This document shows, one piece after another, positions 28,684 through 38,416 of a DNA stretch of 64,000 nucleotides. How positions within the stretch are numbered: position 1 is the first letter of the stretch; each line of letters begins with the position of its first letter. Position numbers and translations under genes: made by a program. Origin of the DNA: Pseudoalteromonas arctica (GTDB lineage Bacteria; Pseudomonadota; Gammaproteobacteria; Enterobacterales; Alteromonadaceae); contig NZ_JABBMT010000011.1 of the NCBI RefSeq assembly GCF_012927645.1, forward strand, positions 1 through 64,000, written 5' to 3'. The notes beneath the pieces are model-generated. The model saw only the letters and a list, made by a program, of their open reading frames with translations, made no database searches and had not been told where the DNA came from.

Positions 28684-30027
28684 ATGAAAAAAAACATTCT
28701 TGCTGCGCTGATTGGTATATCTTGCGCATTAACTGCCACAGCGTCAAATGCAGAAGACTTATTACAAGTTTATGAAATTGCCACAGCTAACGATCCTACT
28801 GTTTTAAAAGCAAAAGCCCAAGCAAATGCACAGGCTTATAACAGTGATCGTGCGATGAGCGCATTGTTGCCACAAATCGGGTTTTCTATGGGGTATGAAA
28901 AAACCGATAGCACATCATTTAATGGTACTGATGCAGCAGGTTATACCAAGGTCGACACCGATTCAGATTCATTCAGCCGTGGTCTTAAACTAAGCCAAAC
29001 ACTGTTTGATTTAGGTGCATGGAATTCACTCGGTATTGCAGACAAACAAGCGCTGCAAGCTACTGCTCAATATGATTTTGCCAAGCAAGACTTAATTGTT
29101 CGTGTTGCTGATGGCTATTTCAACGTATTAAGTTCGATTGATAACTTAGAATTTGTACAATCTGAAAAACGCGCTATTGAACGTCAACTTGAGCAAACCA
29201 AACAACGTTATGCTGTAGGCTTGACGGCAATTACCGATGTGCATGAAGCGCAAGCACAATTCGATAATTCGGTTGCCCGCGAAATAGTTGCCAAAAACGG
29301 TGTTGAAACTGCCCGTGAGCAGCTTCGCGAAATTACCGGGAAATACCACGCCAAACTGGATATGTTAAACACTGAGACTTTCTCTACAGTTCCACCAACA
29401 AAAAAATCACCCGATTACATTAAGCTAGCAGAACAAAATAATTTAACTCTGCAAGTCTCTAAAGTAACGGTTGATATCGCTAAAGATCAAATTGATTTAG
29501 CACAAGCGGGCCATTACCCTAAGCTAACTTTAGATGCCAGCTACGGTGATACACTAACTGATAGCAATAGCAACACTGCACGCCCACGTGGTGATAGTAC
29601 AAATATTGGCATTAACTTTAGTGTGCCAATATATTCAGGGGGTGCGACTACGGCAGCGACTGAGCAAGCACGTGCTTTTTATGTTGCTGCAAGTGAAGAC
29701 CTAGAAGCGAGTCTACGTGGCGTAACCCGCTCGGTGATCACCTCTTATAACCAAGTTGTATCAGATATTGCTACCTTTAAAGCACTTGAACAAGCCGTAG
29801 TTTCTGCACAAAGCGCATTAAAAGCCACTGAAGCTGGTTTTGAAGTGGGTACTCGTACTATTGTTGACGTACTGGTCAGTACACAAAACTTATTTAACGC
29901 CAAACGTAACCTCGCAGATGTACGTTATCGCTACGTTGTATCAACGCTGCGCTTAAAACAGGCTGCGGGCACGTTAACAAGTAATGATTTACAAGCCATC
30001 AACCAAGGTTTAAAAGAAACCCAATAG
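28684..30027 (+). CDS. tolC: TolC-family outer membrane channel
   Basis: The 447-residue trimeric channel-tunnel connects inner-membrane efflux pumps and type I exporters to the outside. A signal peptide (first 23 residues, ending ASNAEDLLQVY) precedes two repeats of outer membrane efflux domains rich in long helices, such as AIERQLEQTKQRYAVGL and LKATEAGFEVGTRTIVDVL; the latter motif is a TolC hallmark. The gene is divergent from nudF, has an A-rich leader, and ends at a strong terminator. The conserved nudF-tolC context supports true TolC. Confidence 0.95.
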   Translation: MKKNILAALIGISCALTATASNAEDLLQVYEIATANDPTVLKAKAQANAQAYNSDRAMSALLPQIGFSMGYEKTDSTSFNGTDAAGYTKVDTDSDSFSRGLKLSQTLFDLGAWNSLGIADKQALQATAQYDFAKQDLIVRVADGYFNVLSSIDNLEFVQSEKRAIERQLEQTKQRYAVGLTAITDVHEAQAQFDNSVAREIVAKNGVETAREQLREITGKYHAKLDMLNTETFSTVPPTKKSPDYIKLAEQNNLTLQVSKVTVDIAKDQIDLAQAGHYPKLTLDASYGDTLTDSNSNTARPRGDSTNIGINFSVPIYSGGATTAATEQARAFYVAASEDLEASLRGVTRSVITSYNQVVSDIATFKALEQAVVSAQSALKATEAGFEVGTRTIVDVLVSTQNLFNAKRNLADVRYRYVVSTLRLKQAAGTLTSNDLQAINQGLKETQ

Positions 30028-30052
30028 AGACAGGCTTTACGTACTTCATTTA

Positions 30053-30078
30053 AAAGCCAGCAACTTGCTGGCTTTTTT
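30053..30078 (+). terminator. Rho-independent terminator after tolC
   Basis: AAAGCCAGCAA and TTGCTGGCTTTTTT form a tight hairpin with a T-run 26 bases past the tolC stop. Confidence 0.9.
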
Positions 30079-30132
30079 GTATTTTTTTATTCATCCAGTT
30101 AAACTAGCTTCTTTTGCATATGAGATACTTCT

Positions 30133-31059
30133 GTGGTCAACAACTCCCCATTTAAATGGTCTTTCTTGGGCCCTCGTTATTGGTTTACTTGGTTTGGCGT
30201 ATTTATTTTGTATATAATTTCTTGGCTACCGCAGAAATTACAACTTGCCTTAGGCCGACTGCTAGGTCGCTTAGTTCATCGCTTTATGAAAAGTCGCCGC
30301 CATATCGCTGAAGTCAATATTAAGCGCTGCTTTCCAGATATGCCCGCAGCCGAACAACAAGCATTAGTACTTTCGAACTTAGAAAATACCGGCATAGGTA
30401 TGATTGAAACAGCCATGTCATGGTGGTGGCCTGATTGGCGTGTAAAAAAAGTTTATGGCTCGGTTAAAGGGCTTGAATACTTTGAGCAAATACAACAATC
30501 TGGTAAAGGGATTCTAATGATAGTCCCACATATACTGCATCTTGAAATGGCAAGCCGTATCATGGGGTTGCATTATCAAGGTATCGGTTTTTACCGCCCC
30601 CATAATAATCCGCTAATGGAGTACTTTATTACCAATGGACGTTTACGCTCAAATGAATTTGTGGTTGGTAAACGCGATGTTAAAGGCCTACTCAAAGCCT
30701 TAAAAAATAAAAAGTTATGTTATTACTTACCCGATCAAGATTATGGCCGCCAACGTTGTGAATTTGCACCTTTTTTTGCAGTTAAAGATACCGCAACAAC
30801 CACTGGGACTTTGCTATTTTCAGCCAGTAAGCACTGTGAAACCGTCAGTCTTATAAGTCGACGTGACGAACAGGGGAAATATCATTTAGAAGTACGCCCC
30901 ATGCTTGAAAACTTTCCATCTGGCGATAACCTCGCCGATGTGACTCGTGTAAATCAGCGCATTGAAGAAGCGATTAATGCCGCACCAGAACAGTATATGT
31001 GGGTTCATCGACGCTTTAAAACTAGGCCTGATGAGAACGCCCCCTCTTATTACAAGTGA
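30133..31059 (+). CDS. lpxL: Lipid A biosynthesis lauroyl acyltransferase (LpxL/HtrB type)
   Basis: The 308-residue inner-membrane enzyme adds a secondary acyl chain to Kdo2-lipid IVA. The N terminus has FLGPRYWFTWFGVFILYIISWLP, a membrane anchor, and then LGRLLGRL. The catalytic HX4(D/E) motif reads VPHILHLE, and the FYRPHNNPLMEYFI, DQDYG and VHRRFKTRP blocks are family-typical. LpxL fits better than LpxM, but I cannot be certain which chain it transfers. The frame starts with GTG and only a weak ribosome binding site, so the first codons are uncertain. Confidence 0.9.
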   Translation: MVNNSPFKWSFLGPRYWFTWFGVFILYIISWLPQKLQLALGRLLGRLVHRFMKSRRHIAEVNIKRCFPDMPAAEQQALVLSNLENTGIGMIETAMSWWWPDWRVKKVYGSVKGLEYFEQIQQSGKGILMIVPHILHLEMASRIMGLHYQGIGFYRPHNNPLMEYFITNGRLRSNEFVVGKRDVKGLLKALKNKKLCYYLPDQDYGRQRCEFAPFFAVKDTATTTGTLLFSASKHCETVSLISRRDEQGKYHLEVRPMLENFPSGDNLADVTRVNQRIEEAINAAPEQYMWVHRRFKTRPDENAPSYYK

Positions 31060-31113
31060 CAACGCCGCTGTAATATGCTTTTATTAGTAAATATAAATAC
31101 AAGAGTATGAGCC

Positions 31114-31686
31114 ATGTGGTTTTGGGTTAAGCATTTATCACTAGCTGCCATTTTAATTGCCGCAGCGATTTATTTTTTATTAGGCCGTGGTCCAGTCATG
31201 GATATGAAAGATACTAAAAATGCGGCTGCGCAAGGTTTATCACGTTTTTATTCATCATTACGCAAACAGGTAAATAAAAGTAATGAACGCGATAAATACG
31301 TACTAAAATTAGCTAATCCGAATATAAATATAGATGCGGCGCTGACCGAGCGTGCTAAAGTTGTTGAACCATCGTCACCAAATTGGACTGGGGAGTTAAT
31401 GCCGAGACGCTTTGAAAATGGCTCGACTTTAAAAAAAGTGTTAACCGACTACGCACGCGATGAAGACATTGCTCTGTATTGGTATTTAAGCAAAGACTAT
31501 GTGATCAAAGAACACTTTCGAGTGGATAGCAATTTTAATTCAACGCTTTATCAAGTTGGCCGAGCGATCAATGATGACTTTGAAAACGAAGTTTACACCT
31601 TCTTTTGTTTTAAGCAGCGAGCAGCCGTGATCACCGAGCGGCCCTCTGAATATGTACGCGAAAACTGTAAGCGCCTAAGAAGTTAA
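31114..31686 (+). CDS. Membrane-anchored protein with TcpQ-like C-terminal domain
   Basis: The 190-residue protein has one N-terminal membrane segment (residues 4-24: VKHLSLAAILIAAAIYFLLG) and a periplasmic part whose end resembles the TcpQ domain (toxin co-regulated pilus biosynthesis Q). The supporting block is RRFENGSTLKKVLTDYARDE, then IALYWYLSKDYVIKEHF and a closing VYTFFCFKQRAAVIT strand pair. Such domains often help secretin or pilus assembly, but no secretin gene is near. It follows lpxL by 54 bases and its stop overlaps the convergent glnE by 4 bases. Confidence 0.65.
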   Translation: MWFWVKHLSLAAILIAAAIYFLLGRGPVMDMKDTKNAAAQGLSRFYSSLRKQVNKSNERDKYVLKLANPNINIDAALTERAKVVEPSSPNWTGELMPRRFENGSTLKKVLTDYARDEDIALYWYLSKDYVIKEHFRVDSNFNSTLYQVGRAINDDFENEVYTFFCFKQRAAVITERPSEYVRENCKRLRS

Positions 31687-34481
31687 GCGCTTAACTCAAA
31701 TATCTGCTGCCATGCTTGTGTAACAAATGCGATGTCTTTCGCAAATTCAGCTTTTGTTACACAACGTCCCTGCTGATCTAAGCTCAACACATGGTAACGC
31801 GAGCGATAATCAATATAAGCTGTAATAAGCCCTTGCATGATCTCATCACGAATACAACCAAGCCTTGCCGCATCGGTTAAAATCCTTACGTTGTCTGAGT
31901 AAGTAGTTAGTTGCTCCAAGCTATAAGCGTTATCAAGTACTAAATATTGAGTTAGAAACTCAATATCAGCAATCCCGCCAGTATCTTGTTTTAAATCAAA
32001 CTCAATATCGTTGCCTTTCGCTAAATGTGTGCGCATTTTTTCACGCATGGTGATCACATCGTCTTTAAGCTTTTGCGGGTCGCGCTGCTGGCACAAAATG
32101 CCTAAGCGAATTTGCGCAAAGCGCTGCTGTAATTCGGGTTGCCCAAAAATCATCCGAGAACGCACTAGCGCTTGATGTTCCCATGTCCAAGCTTGCGTTT
32201 GCTGATAGTGGTTAAAGCTCTCAAGATTGATTGCCATTAATCCAGAGGCCCCTTCAGGGCGTAACCGCGTATCTAGTTCATATAAAATGCCCGACGCCGT
32301 ACGAGTATTAAATAAATGCATGAGTCGCTGTGCTAATTTTAAATAAAACTGCCGTGAATCAATCGCTTTGCTGCCGTTAGTTTGCTCTGAACCATCACTG
32401 TTATGTACAAAAACTAAATCGAGATCAGAATCATAACCCACCTCAAAACCACCCGTTTTACCATACGCTATTACAGCAAAGCCCTTGTGCTCTTCATCAG
32501 TATTAGGCGGAATACCAAAACGCTGCGCCATTTGCTGCCAAGCAAGGTTCACCGCTTGATCAACTATCGCTTCGGCTAATGCAGTTAAATGATCGCTTAC
32601 TTTCATTACATCTAACACACCAGTTGCATCAGCAGCAGCAATGCGTAATTGATGAGTTTGTTTAAACTGACGCAGTGCTTCCATTTGCTGCTCTAAGTCT
32701 GTGCTATCAATACGTAAAAAATACTGTCGTATTTCGTCTTTATATGCCGTCAGTGGTGTAGGCTTATACAGCACCGCAGGGTCGATAAGCTCATCAAGTA
32801 AAATCGGGTAACGCGAAATATGCTCACCAATCCATTTACTATGACAACACAACGAAACAAGCTGCTTTAACGCGCCTTGGTTTTCAAACAGCAACTCTAA
32901 ATAGGCAGTTCGCGAAATAACCTTGCTTAATACTTGGCAGATCATACTAAATACCTCACCACTTACTTGACTATCTGACAGTTGCTTTAGCATTAACGGC
33001 ATGAGTTTATCGAGAATATCGCGGCCACGATGACCAATGTTAGTTTTTGTTAAGCGGGCTTTAAAGTCTTCTAATGGCATTTGCCATGCATCATTTGGAT
33101 CGGTTAAAACACTTATATCGGTGTCTTCCCAAGCACTTATAAAAGCACTTTCGCAAGGATCAACAGGCTCACTTTCATAACCAACAACTTGTTCAAATTC
33201 ACTGTGTATGCCGGCCATAATGTCATTTATTTGCGCTAAAGATGCACTGAAGTCACTCTGCTCTAACAGGTAATTTAACCGTTGTTGGTTCAGGGCATCG
33301 TCTGGCAATGTTTGCGTTTGTTGATCTGCAAAAATCTGCAAATATTGCTCAACTCGCCTTAAAAACAAATAATTGTGGCGTAATAGTTTTGCTTCATCTG
33401 CGCCAATAACTTGAGTATTTTCTAATTCAGCTAACGCTTTTTGTAATGATTGTGTTTGTAAATTGGCTTCACGACCACCTCGTACCATTTGCAATGCTTG
33501 CACCACAAACTCAACTTCACGGATCCCACCAGCGCCTAGTTTTATATTGTTGGTTAAGCGCTTACGACGTACTTCTTGAGCTATCATTTGCTTCATTTTA
33601 CGCAGCGATTCAATCACTGAAAAATCAATATAGCGACGATACACAAAAGGCTTTAATAACTGATAAAACTCATCACAATAACGCGTTTTTGGGCCAATTA
33701 AACGCCCTTTGAGCATCGCATAGCGTTCCCACTCACGGCCTTGATCTTGGTAGTAATCTTCCATGGCATTAAAACTCATCACCAAGGGGCCACTTTCACC
33801 AAAAGGTCGCAGCCGCATATCGACCCTAAATACTTGTCCATCAACCGTTGTTTGATTAAGTGCGGCAATCAGCTTTTGTGCCACTTTAGTGTAAAACACT
33901 TGTGCTTCTAAAGAGCGCCGCCCACCTTGAGTTTTTACACTACGCGGATAAGAAAAAATTAAGTCGATATCTGACGAATAGTTAAGCTCTTTGCCACCTA
34001 ACTTACCCATTCCTAATACCAACATCGCCAGTGGTTGCTGTTGCTCATCAAGTGGTTGCCCATTAACCTGAGCAACCAGGGCAAATGCCCAGTTATTGGC
34101 ACTATCAATTAGCTGATCGGCTAAAGCCGAGATATAGCCAATGCTATCAGCGATGTCATTGCAAAAACACAAATCTAAACACGCTACTTTTAGCCAATAA
34201 CGCTCTCGGTAACGGCGTAAAATTTTATGGCACTGTGCTTCGTCCACTTCCGCCAAATTTGAGTCTTGAAATGGATTGGGGCAATCTCGCAAACTCATTT
34301 GCGTATCACAAAGCAACATCTCAATTAACTGTGGTTGCGATTGCAGGCAACGCCAGGCAAAGTCACTCAAGCCTAATAGATCAATAATTAATTTATTAGC
34401 AGGAAGCTCGGGATATAGCTGAAAAAAACGTTCGCTACCTAGGGCCTGCAGCACTGTGGGGAGTTGTTCGCCTGGTGTCAT
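31683..34481 (-). CDS. glnE: Bifunctional glutamine synthetase adenylyltransferase/adenylyl-removing enzyme
   Basis: The 932-residue enzyme adds or removes AMP on a tyrosine of glutamine synthetase according to PII and glutamine, tuning nitrogen assimilation. Two nucleotidyltransferase domains are visible: GMGKLGGKELNYSSDIDLIF (about residue 160, adenylyl removal) and YGKTGGFEVGYDSDLDLVF (about residue 670, adenylylation), each with G.....SD.DL. Each is followed by a GlnD PII-uridylyltransferase-like helical domain. I start at the ATG at 34481; the preceding codon is TTG. Length is close to that of E. coli GlnE (946). Confidence 0.96.
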   Translation of the reverse strand: MTPGEQLPTVLQALGSERFFQLYPELPANKLIIDLLGLSDFAWRCLQSQPQLIEMLLCDTQMSLRDCPNPFQDSNLAEVDEAQCHKILRRYRERYWLKVACLDLCFCNDIADSIGYISALADQLIDSANNWAFALVAQVNGQPLDEQQQPLAMLVLGMGKLGGKELNYSSDIDLIFSYPRSVKTQGGRRSLEAQVFYTKVAQKLIAALNQTTVDGQVFRVDMRLRPFGESGPLVMSFNAMEDYYQDQGREWERYAMLKGRLIGPKTRYCDEFYQLLKPFVYRRYIDFSVIESLRKMKQMIAQEVRRKRLTNNIKLGAGGIREVEFVVQALQMVRGGREANLQTQSLQKALAELENTQVIGADEAKLLRHNYLFLRRVEQYLQIFADQQTQTLPDDALNQQRLNYLLEQSDFSASLAQINDIMAGIHSEFEQVVGYESEPVDPCESAFISAWEDTDISVLTDPNDAWQMPLEDFKARLTKTNIGHRGRDILDKLMPLMLKQLSDSQVSGEVFSMICQVLSKVISRTAYLELLFENQGALKQLVSLCCHSKWIGEHISRYPILLDELIDPAVLYKPTPLTAYKDEIRQYFLRIDSTDLEQQMEALRQFKQTHQLRIAAADATGVLDVMKVSDHLTALAEAIVDQAVNLAWQQMAQRFGIPPNTDEEHKGFAVIAYGKTGGFEVGYDSDLDLVFVHNSDGSEQTNGSKAIDSRQFYLKLAQRLMHLFNTRTASGILYELDTRLRPEGASGLMAINLESFNHYQQTQAWTWEHQALVRSRMIFGQPELQQRFAQIRLGILCQQRDPQKLKDDVITMREKMRTHLAKGNDIEFDLKQDTGGIADIEFLTQYLVLDNAYSLEQLTTYSDNVRILTDAARLGCIRDEIMQGLITAYIDYRSRYHVLSLDQQGRCVTKAEFAKDIAFVTQAWQQIFELSA

Positions 34482-34554
34482 CAAATACTCTCTTTTATAT
34501 CAGTCGTAACCGTACTAGAATAGTTAACATAATAATAACCACTCTAGGTTCTCA

Positions 34555-35442
34555 ATGTTATCTTTATCTAACACTAGTTTACTCGCGATTGCTATCTGTT
34601 TTATGGTTATTTGTTTAGCTGTTATTTGTTTGCGGGTAGTAAGTCAACTCAAGGCTAAACAAGCATTAAAAGAAGAACTTGCGCAACATGACAATTTTGC
34701 CCTAGGAATTAGTTTTGCGTCAGAAATCAGTGTGGTGATCGCGACTGTAGCATTTTTATTTGATGAAATTAATATCAACGCAGCCCAATCAAACCCGCTT
34801 AAAATGATTGTACTAATAGTACTGCTGTTTACTTTTATTAAGGTAGGCCACTTGATCCACCGCAAATGGATTTTGCACCGTTTTAATGAAGAAGCCGCCA
34901 TACTAAAGCAAAATGTCTGTGCCGCGTTGGTGGATTCAGGCATGTTGATCGCTAACTGTATTATTACATTAGGGCTTTACAGTTGGTCTCATACCCAAGG
35001 GTTTAGCAGCTTACTGATTGCCTTTGTCAGCTTCTTTTTACTGCAAACTATTTTTGCCTTAGACAGTAAATTCCGTGAATATCGCTTTGCTCGCGCCAAT
35101 CAAGGGGCGTCATTACAAAGTAACTTTAATTTAGAAAACACCTCAATTGGCATTCGTTATGCTGGTAAATCGATTGGCCTTGCATTAGCTATTTATGCGG
35201 GTCTTGCCAGTGCCACTTTTCACAGCGGTAAAATGGTTGAGAATTTATTCACATTAGCTTTACATTGCGGCACTATGTGGTTATTACTATACCTATTAAC
35301 GACTATAATCAAGCTTATCTCACTGCCAAACATTGATACTGCGCTTGAAATTGATCATCAGGATAATATTGGAATAGCTTGCATTGAATTTGCTGTTTTC
35401 AGCGCTATAGGCTATTTACTAATAAGTATGTTTTCAATTTAA
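34555..35442 (+). CDS. DUF350 family membrane protein
   Basis: This 295-residue inner-membrane protein has about eight hydrophobic segments arranged as a duplicated DUF350 unit. Each half has a charged residue pattern before a helix: DNFALGISFASEISVVIATVA in the first, NTSIGIRYAGKSIGLALAIY in the second. The function of the family is unknown; members are often next to genes for potassium or membrane stress, which is not seen here. The next gene begins 30 bases downstream and may be cotranscribed. It is divergent from glnE. Confidence 0.8.
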   Translation: MLSLSNTSLLAIAICFMVICLAVICLRVVSQLKAKQALKEELAQHDNFALGISFASEISVVIATVAFLFDEININAAQSNPLKMIVLIVLLFTFIKVGHLIHRKWILHRFNEEAAILKQNVCAALVDSGMLIANCIITLGLYSWSHTQGFSSLLIAFVSFFLLQTIFALDSKFREYRFARANQGASLQSNFNLENTSIGIRYAGKSIGLALAIYAGLASATFHSGKMVENLFTLALHCGTMWLLLYLLTTIIKLISLPNIDTALEIDHQDNIGIACIEFAVFSAIGYLLISMFSI

Positions 35443-35472
35443 TATTGAAAATGACGTAATACGTGGAGCCTT

Positions 35473-35946
35473 ATGCCGTTTGAAGTAAATAACTATCTAC
35501 TGATCGACAACGACAGTGAATTCAGCCGGCAATTCACTGAACACTATTTCGCTCAGCCACACGGAACCTGTCCCAGTACCCTTGTTGTTGCTGGTGCAAA
35601 TACCCGTCACTTAGTTAAATTAATGTTTGATCAGTTGATTAAAGATTATTGCTACTGCGATTTTAGTAATGAAATTAGCGTGTCAGAGCTGGCGAGTTAT
35701 TTACATGAACATCATAATATTACTGGCGTATTATTTAATCAAACCGATTATTTATTAGCTGATGATAAACAACGTTTTATATTCAACTCTTTACATTCTG
35801 TACGGTTTTTAATTAAGGAAGCCGATGATGGCTATCTGTTTGAACCAGTCACAGACATAGCACAAAATAATCACTTATCATGTCAAACCGAAATAGCCGA
35901 AACACCACAAAGTTTAGACGCATTATGTGAAAAGCTTAATAATTAG
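35473..35946 (+). CDS. Unknown 157-residue cytoplasmic protein
   Basis: I do not recognise the family. The product is acidic, with no signal peptide or membrane helix, and looks alpha/beta. A segment STLVVAGANTRHLVKLMFDQL suggests a strand then a helix, and later comes HNITGVLFNQTDYLLADD with a similar rhythm. It starts 30 bases after the DUF350 gene, so the two may form a unit. It is followed by rsmE on the same strand after a 105-base gap. Codon use looks like that of neighbouring core genes. Confidence 0.65.
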   Translation: MPFEVNNYLLIDNDSEFSRQFTEHYFAQPHGTCPSTLVVAGANTRHLVKLMFDQLIKDYCYCDFSNEISVSELASYLHEHHNITGVLFNQTDYLLADDKQRFIFNSLHSVRFLIKEADDGYLFEPVTDIAQNNHLSCQTEIAETPQSLDALCEKLNN

Positions 35947-36051
35947 CTAAAATAGCGCTTAACTAATTACCACTGACTCACAATAAGTATTTGCACCTCA
36001 GAGATGACTTACATACCATAACGATATTAGCTATTTTTGTTAAAGGTCATC

Positions 36052-36786
36052 ATGCGAGTTCCTCATATTTATCAAGCAAGTCCTATTGTAATTGCCACTG
36101 AGCTTCAGTTAGAAGATGATGCCGCAGGCCACATTGGTCGCGTATTACGGATGAAAGTCAGTGAGCATATTTCGTTGTTTAATGGCCAAGGCGGCGAATA
36201 TCTTTGCGAACTCATTGAAGTAGGAAAAAAATCAGTGGTTGCAATGCCGCTTGAATTTAATGACAAAGATGTTGAATCACCGCTGAGTATTCACCTAGGC
36301 CAAGGGATTTCTCGCGGTGATAAAATGGACTTTACCATTCAAAAATCTGTTGAATTAGGGATCACTGAAATCACCCCTATTTTTAGCCAGCGTTGTGGCG
36401 TTAAATTAAGCGCCGAGCGACTTGCAAAAAAACACCAGCAATGGCAAAAAATAGCGATTGCTGCAGCAGAGCAATCTGGTCGTAACCGGATCACCACTAT
36501 TCATCCCCCCATTGACATCAGCCAATGGCTTACACAAAGCAGTGATGAAATTAAACTCACCCTCCACCCTCGTGCAGAGCACAGTATCAAAACAATCAAA
36601 GTACCAAGTGCTGGCGTGCGGTTTTTAGTTGGCCCTGAAGGTGGCTTCACCGATGATGAAATAGCCCAAACCAAACAACAAGAATTTGTTGATATTCGTA
36701 TTGGTCCTCGCGTGTTACGAACAGAAACTGCCGCTTTAACGGTCTTAAGTGCATTACAGCTACAATTTGGCGATTTAGCTAATTGA
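36052..36786 (+). CDS. rsmE: 16S rRNA m3U1498 methyltransferase RsmE
   Basis: The 244-residue SPOUT methyltransferase modifies U1498 of 16S rRNA using AdoMet. An N-terminal PUA-like part (RVPHIYQA, HIGRVLRMKVSEHISLFNG) precedes the trefoil-knot domain with GISRGDKMDFTIQKSVELG, the conserved AAEQSGRN, and VGPEGGFTDDE, the AdoMet-binding loop; RIGPRVLRTETA completes the knot. The ATG at 36052 follows AAAGGT and gives almost the E. coli length (243). It leads the conserved rsmE-gshB-yqgE-yqgF cluster. Confidence 0.96.
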   Translation: MRVPHIYQASPIVIATELQLEDDAAGHIGRVLRMKVSEHISLFNGQGGEYLCELIEVGKKSVVAMPLEFNDKDVESPLSIHLGQGISRGDKMDFTIQKSVELGITEITPIFSQRCGVKLSAERLAKKHQQWQKIAIAAAEQSGRNRITTIHPPIDISQWLTQSSDEIKLTLHPRAEHSIKTIKVPSAGVRFLVGPEGGFTDDEIAQTKQQEFVDIRIGPRVLRTETAALTVLSALQLQFGDLAN

Positions 36787-36841
36787 AATTAGTAGAACTA
36801 CCCTCATATCAATAGCAATATATTCAGTAAGGCAAGCGAAC

Positions 36842-37795
36842 ATGGCAATTAAGTTAGGTATAATTTCAGATCCGATCAGCGGGTTTAACATCAAAAAAGA
36901 CACTGGATTTGCAATGATGATGCAAGCCCAAAGCCGTGGTTATGACATTTACTACATGGAAATGAACGATCTTTCATTACGTAAAGGCAAAGCCTATGCA
37001 ACCGCAGCTAAAGCAACCGTATTTGATGATGAAAACCATTGGTATGAGCTTGCAGAAAAGGCCACTATTGCCCTAGCTGATTTAGATGTTATTTTAATGC
37101 GTAAAGATCCACCATTTGATACTGAATACATTTACGCAACTTACATCTTAGAACGTGCTGAACTTGCAGGCACACTTATTATTAATAAGCCACAAAGCCT
37201 ACGCGATGCAAACGAAAAGTTATTCACCGCCTGGTTTAGTGAGCATACCCCTGACACGTTAGTAACCCGTTGTAAGCACCAAGTTCGGGCTTTTTTGGCT
37301 GAACATAAAGACATCATTCTAAAACCTTTAGATGGTATGGGTGGCGCTTCTATTTTCCGCGTTCGAGAAGATGACGCCAACATCGGGGTTATTTGTGAAA
37401 CACTCACCGAGCATGGTAACCGTTTTGCCATGGCACAAAACTATATCCCCGAAATCAAGCAAGGTGATAAACGCGTATTAGTGGTCGATGGCGAAGTGAT
37501 CCCATATTGCCTAGCCCGCATTCCACAAAATGGCGAAACACGTGGTAACTTAGCAGTTGGTGGCCGTGGTGAAGCACGCCCAATTAGTGATTCAGATCGT
37601 AGAATTGCCGAAGCCGTGGCACCAACATTAAAAGCCAAAGGGCTTATTTTTGTCGGTCTCGATATCATTGGTGATAAGCTAACAGAAATAAACGTTACAG
37701 CACCTACCTGCGTCAAAGAAATTGAAGCTGCCTATGATATTTCAATCACCGGCCGTTTATTTGATGCCATAGAAAGAAAACTGAGCCATACTTAA
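36842..37795 (+). CDS. gshB: Glutathione synthetase GshB
   Basis: This 317-residue ATP-grasp enzyme joins gamma-glutamylcysteine and glycine to make glutathione. IKLGIISDPISGFNIKKDT opens the family-specific N-terminal domain; MRKDPPFDTEYI, the ATP-grasp LKPLDGMGGASIFR, VLVVDGEVIPYCLARIP and the closing EINVTAPTCVKEIE (the normal residue in the latter is often S before P) match GshB. It lies 55 bases after rsmE and 27 before yqgE. Length equals the E. coli enzyme within two residues. Confidence 0.97.
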   Translation: MAIKLGIISDPISGFNIKKDTGFAMMMQAQSRGYDIYYMEMNDLSLRKGKAYATAAKATVFDDENHWYELAEKATIALADLDVILMRKDPPFDTEYIYATYILERAELAGTLIINKPQSLRDANEKLFTAWFSEHTPDTLVTRCKHQVRAFLAEHKDIILKPLDGMGGASIFRVREDDANIGVICETLTEHGNRFAMAQNYIPEIKQGDKRVLVVDGEVIPYCLARIPQNGETRGNLAVGGRGEARPISDSDRRIAEAVAPTLKAKGLIFVGLDIIGDKLTEINVTAPTCVKEIEAAYDISITGRLFDAIERKLSHT

Positions 37796-37822
37796 TGTGA
37801 TTTAATAATAAGGGGTATCGTT

Positions 37823-38380
37823 ATGCAATCATTAGAAAATCATTTTTTAATCGCAATGCCATCAATGCAAGACCCTTTTTTTAAACGTGCTGTCGCGTAT
37901 ATTTGTGAGCACAATGAAGACGGGGCTATGGGGCTGGTGATCAACCAGCCAATCAATATTACAGTCGGCGACTTGCTCGACAAAATAGAGATTGATAACG
38001 ACAAATCAACCCAGGCAGCAAGTGTTGCGGTATTTGCAGGAGGACCGGTAAAAACCGATCGTGGTTTTGTACTGCATTCTCCAAAAGCAGGTTATAGCGC
38101 AAGCCAAGAACTTAGTAGCGAAATTATGATCACCACATCCAAAGATGTGTTAGCAAGTTTAACCACAGCCCAAGCACCGGAGCAGTTTATTATTACACTG
38201 GGCTATGCGGGTTGGGAGCAAGGCCAGCTCGAACAAGAACTACTCGAAAATTCATGGCTCATTATAAAAGCCGATCCTGATATTATTTTTAACACACCAA
38301 TAGAGCAACGCTGGGAAAAAGCTGTCGCGACGCTCGGTTTTGATATTAGCCAATTAAGTTCGGAAGCTGGCCATGCATAA
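37823..38380 (+). CDS. yqgE: YqgE/AlgH family protein
   Basis: The 185-residue UPF0301 protein shows the family sequence throughout: SLENHFLIAMPSMQDPFFKR, YICEHNEDGAMGLVINQP, FAGGPVKTDRGFVLH, and GYAGWEQGQLEQELLENSWL. In Pseudomonas a relative (AlgH) was linked to alginate control, but the biochemical role remains unknown. The gene sits between gshB and yqgF, its standard position, and is probably expressed with them from upstream of rsmE. Confidence 0.94.
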   Translation: MQSLENHFLIAMPSMQDPFFKRAVAYICEHNEDGAMGLVINQPINITVGDLLDKIEIDNDKSTQAASVAVFAGGPVKTDRGFVLHSPKAGYSASQELSSEIMITTSKDVLASLTTAQAPEQFIITLGYAGWEQGQLEQELLENSWLIIKADPDIIFNTPIEQRWEKAVATLGFDISQLSSEAGHA

Positions 38381-38416
38381 GCATGGTCAACCACAATTTT
38401 AAAGCACAGAGATAGC

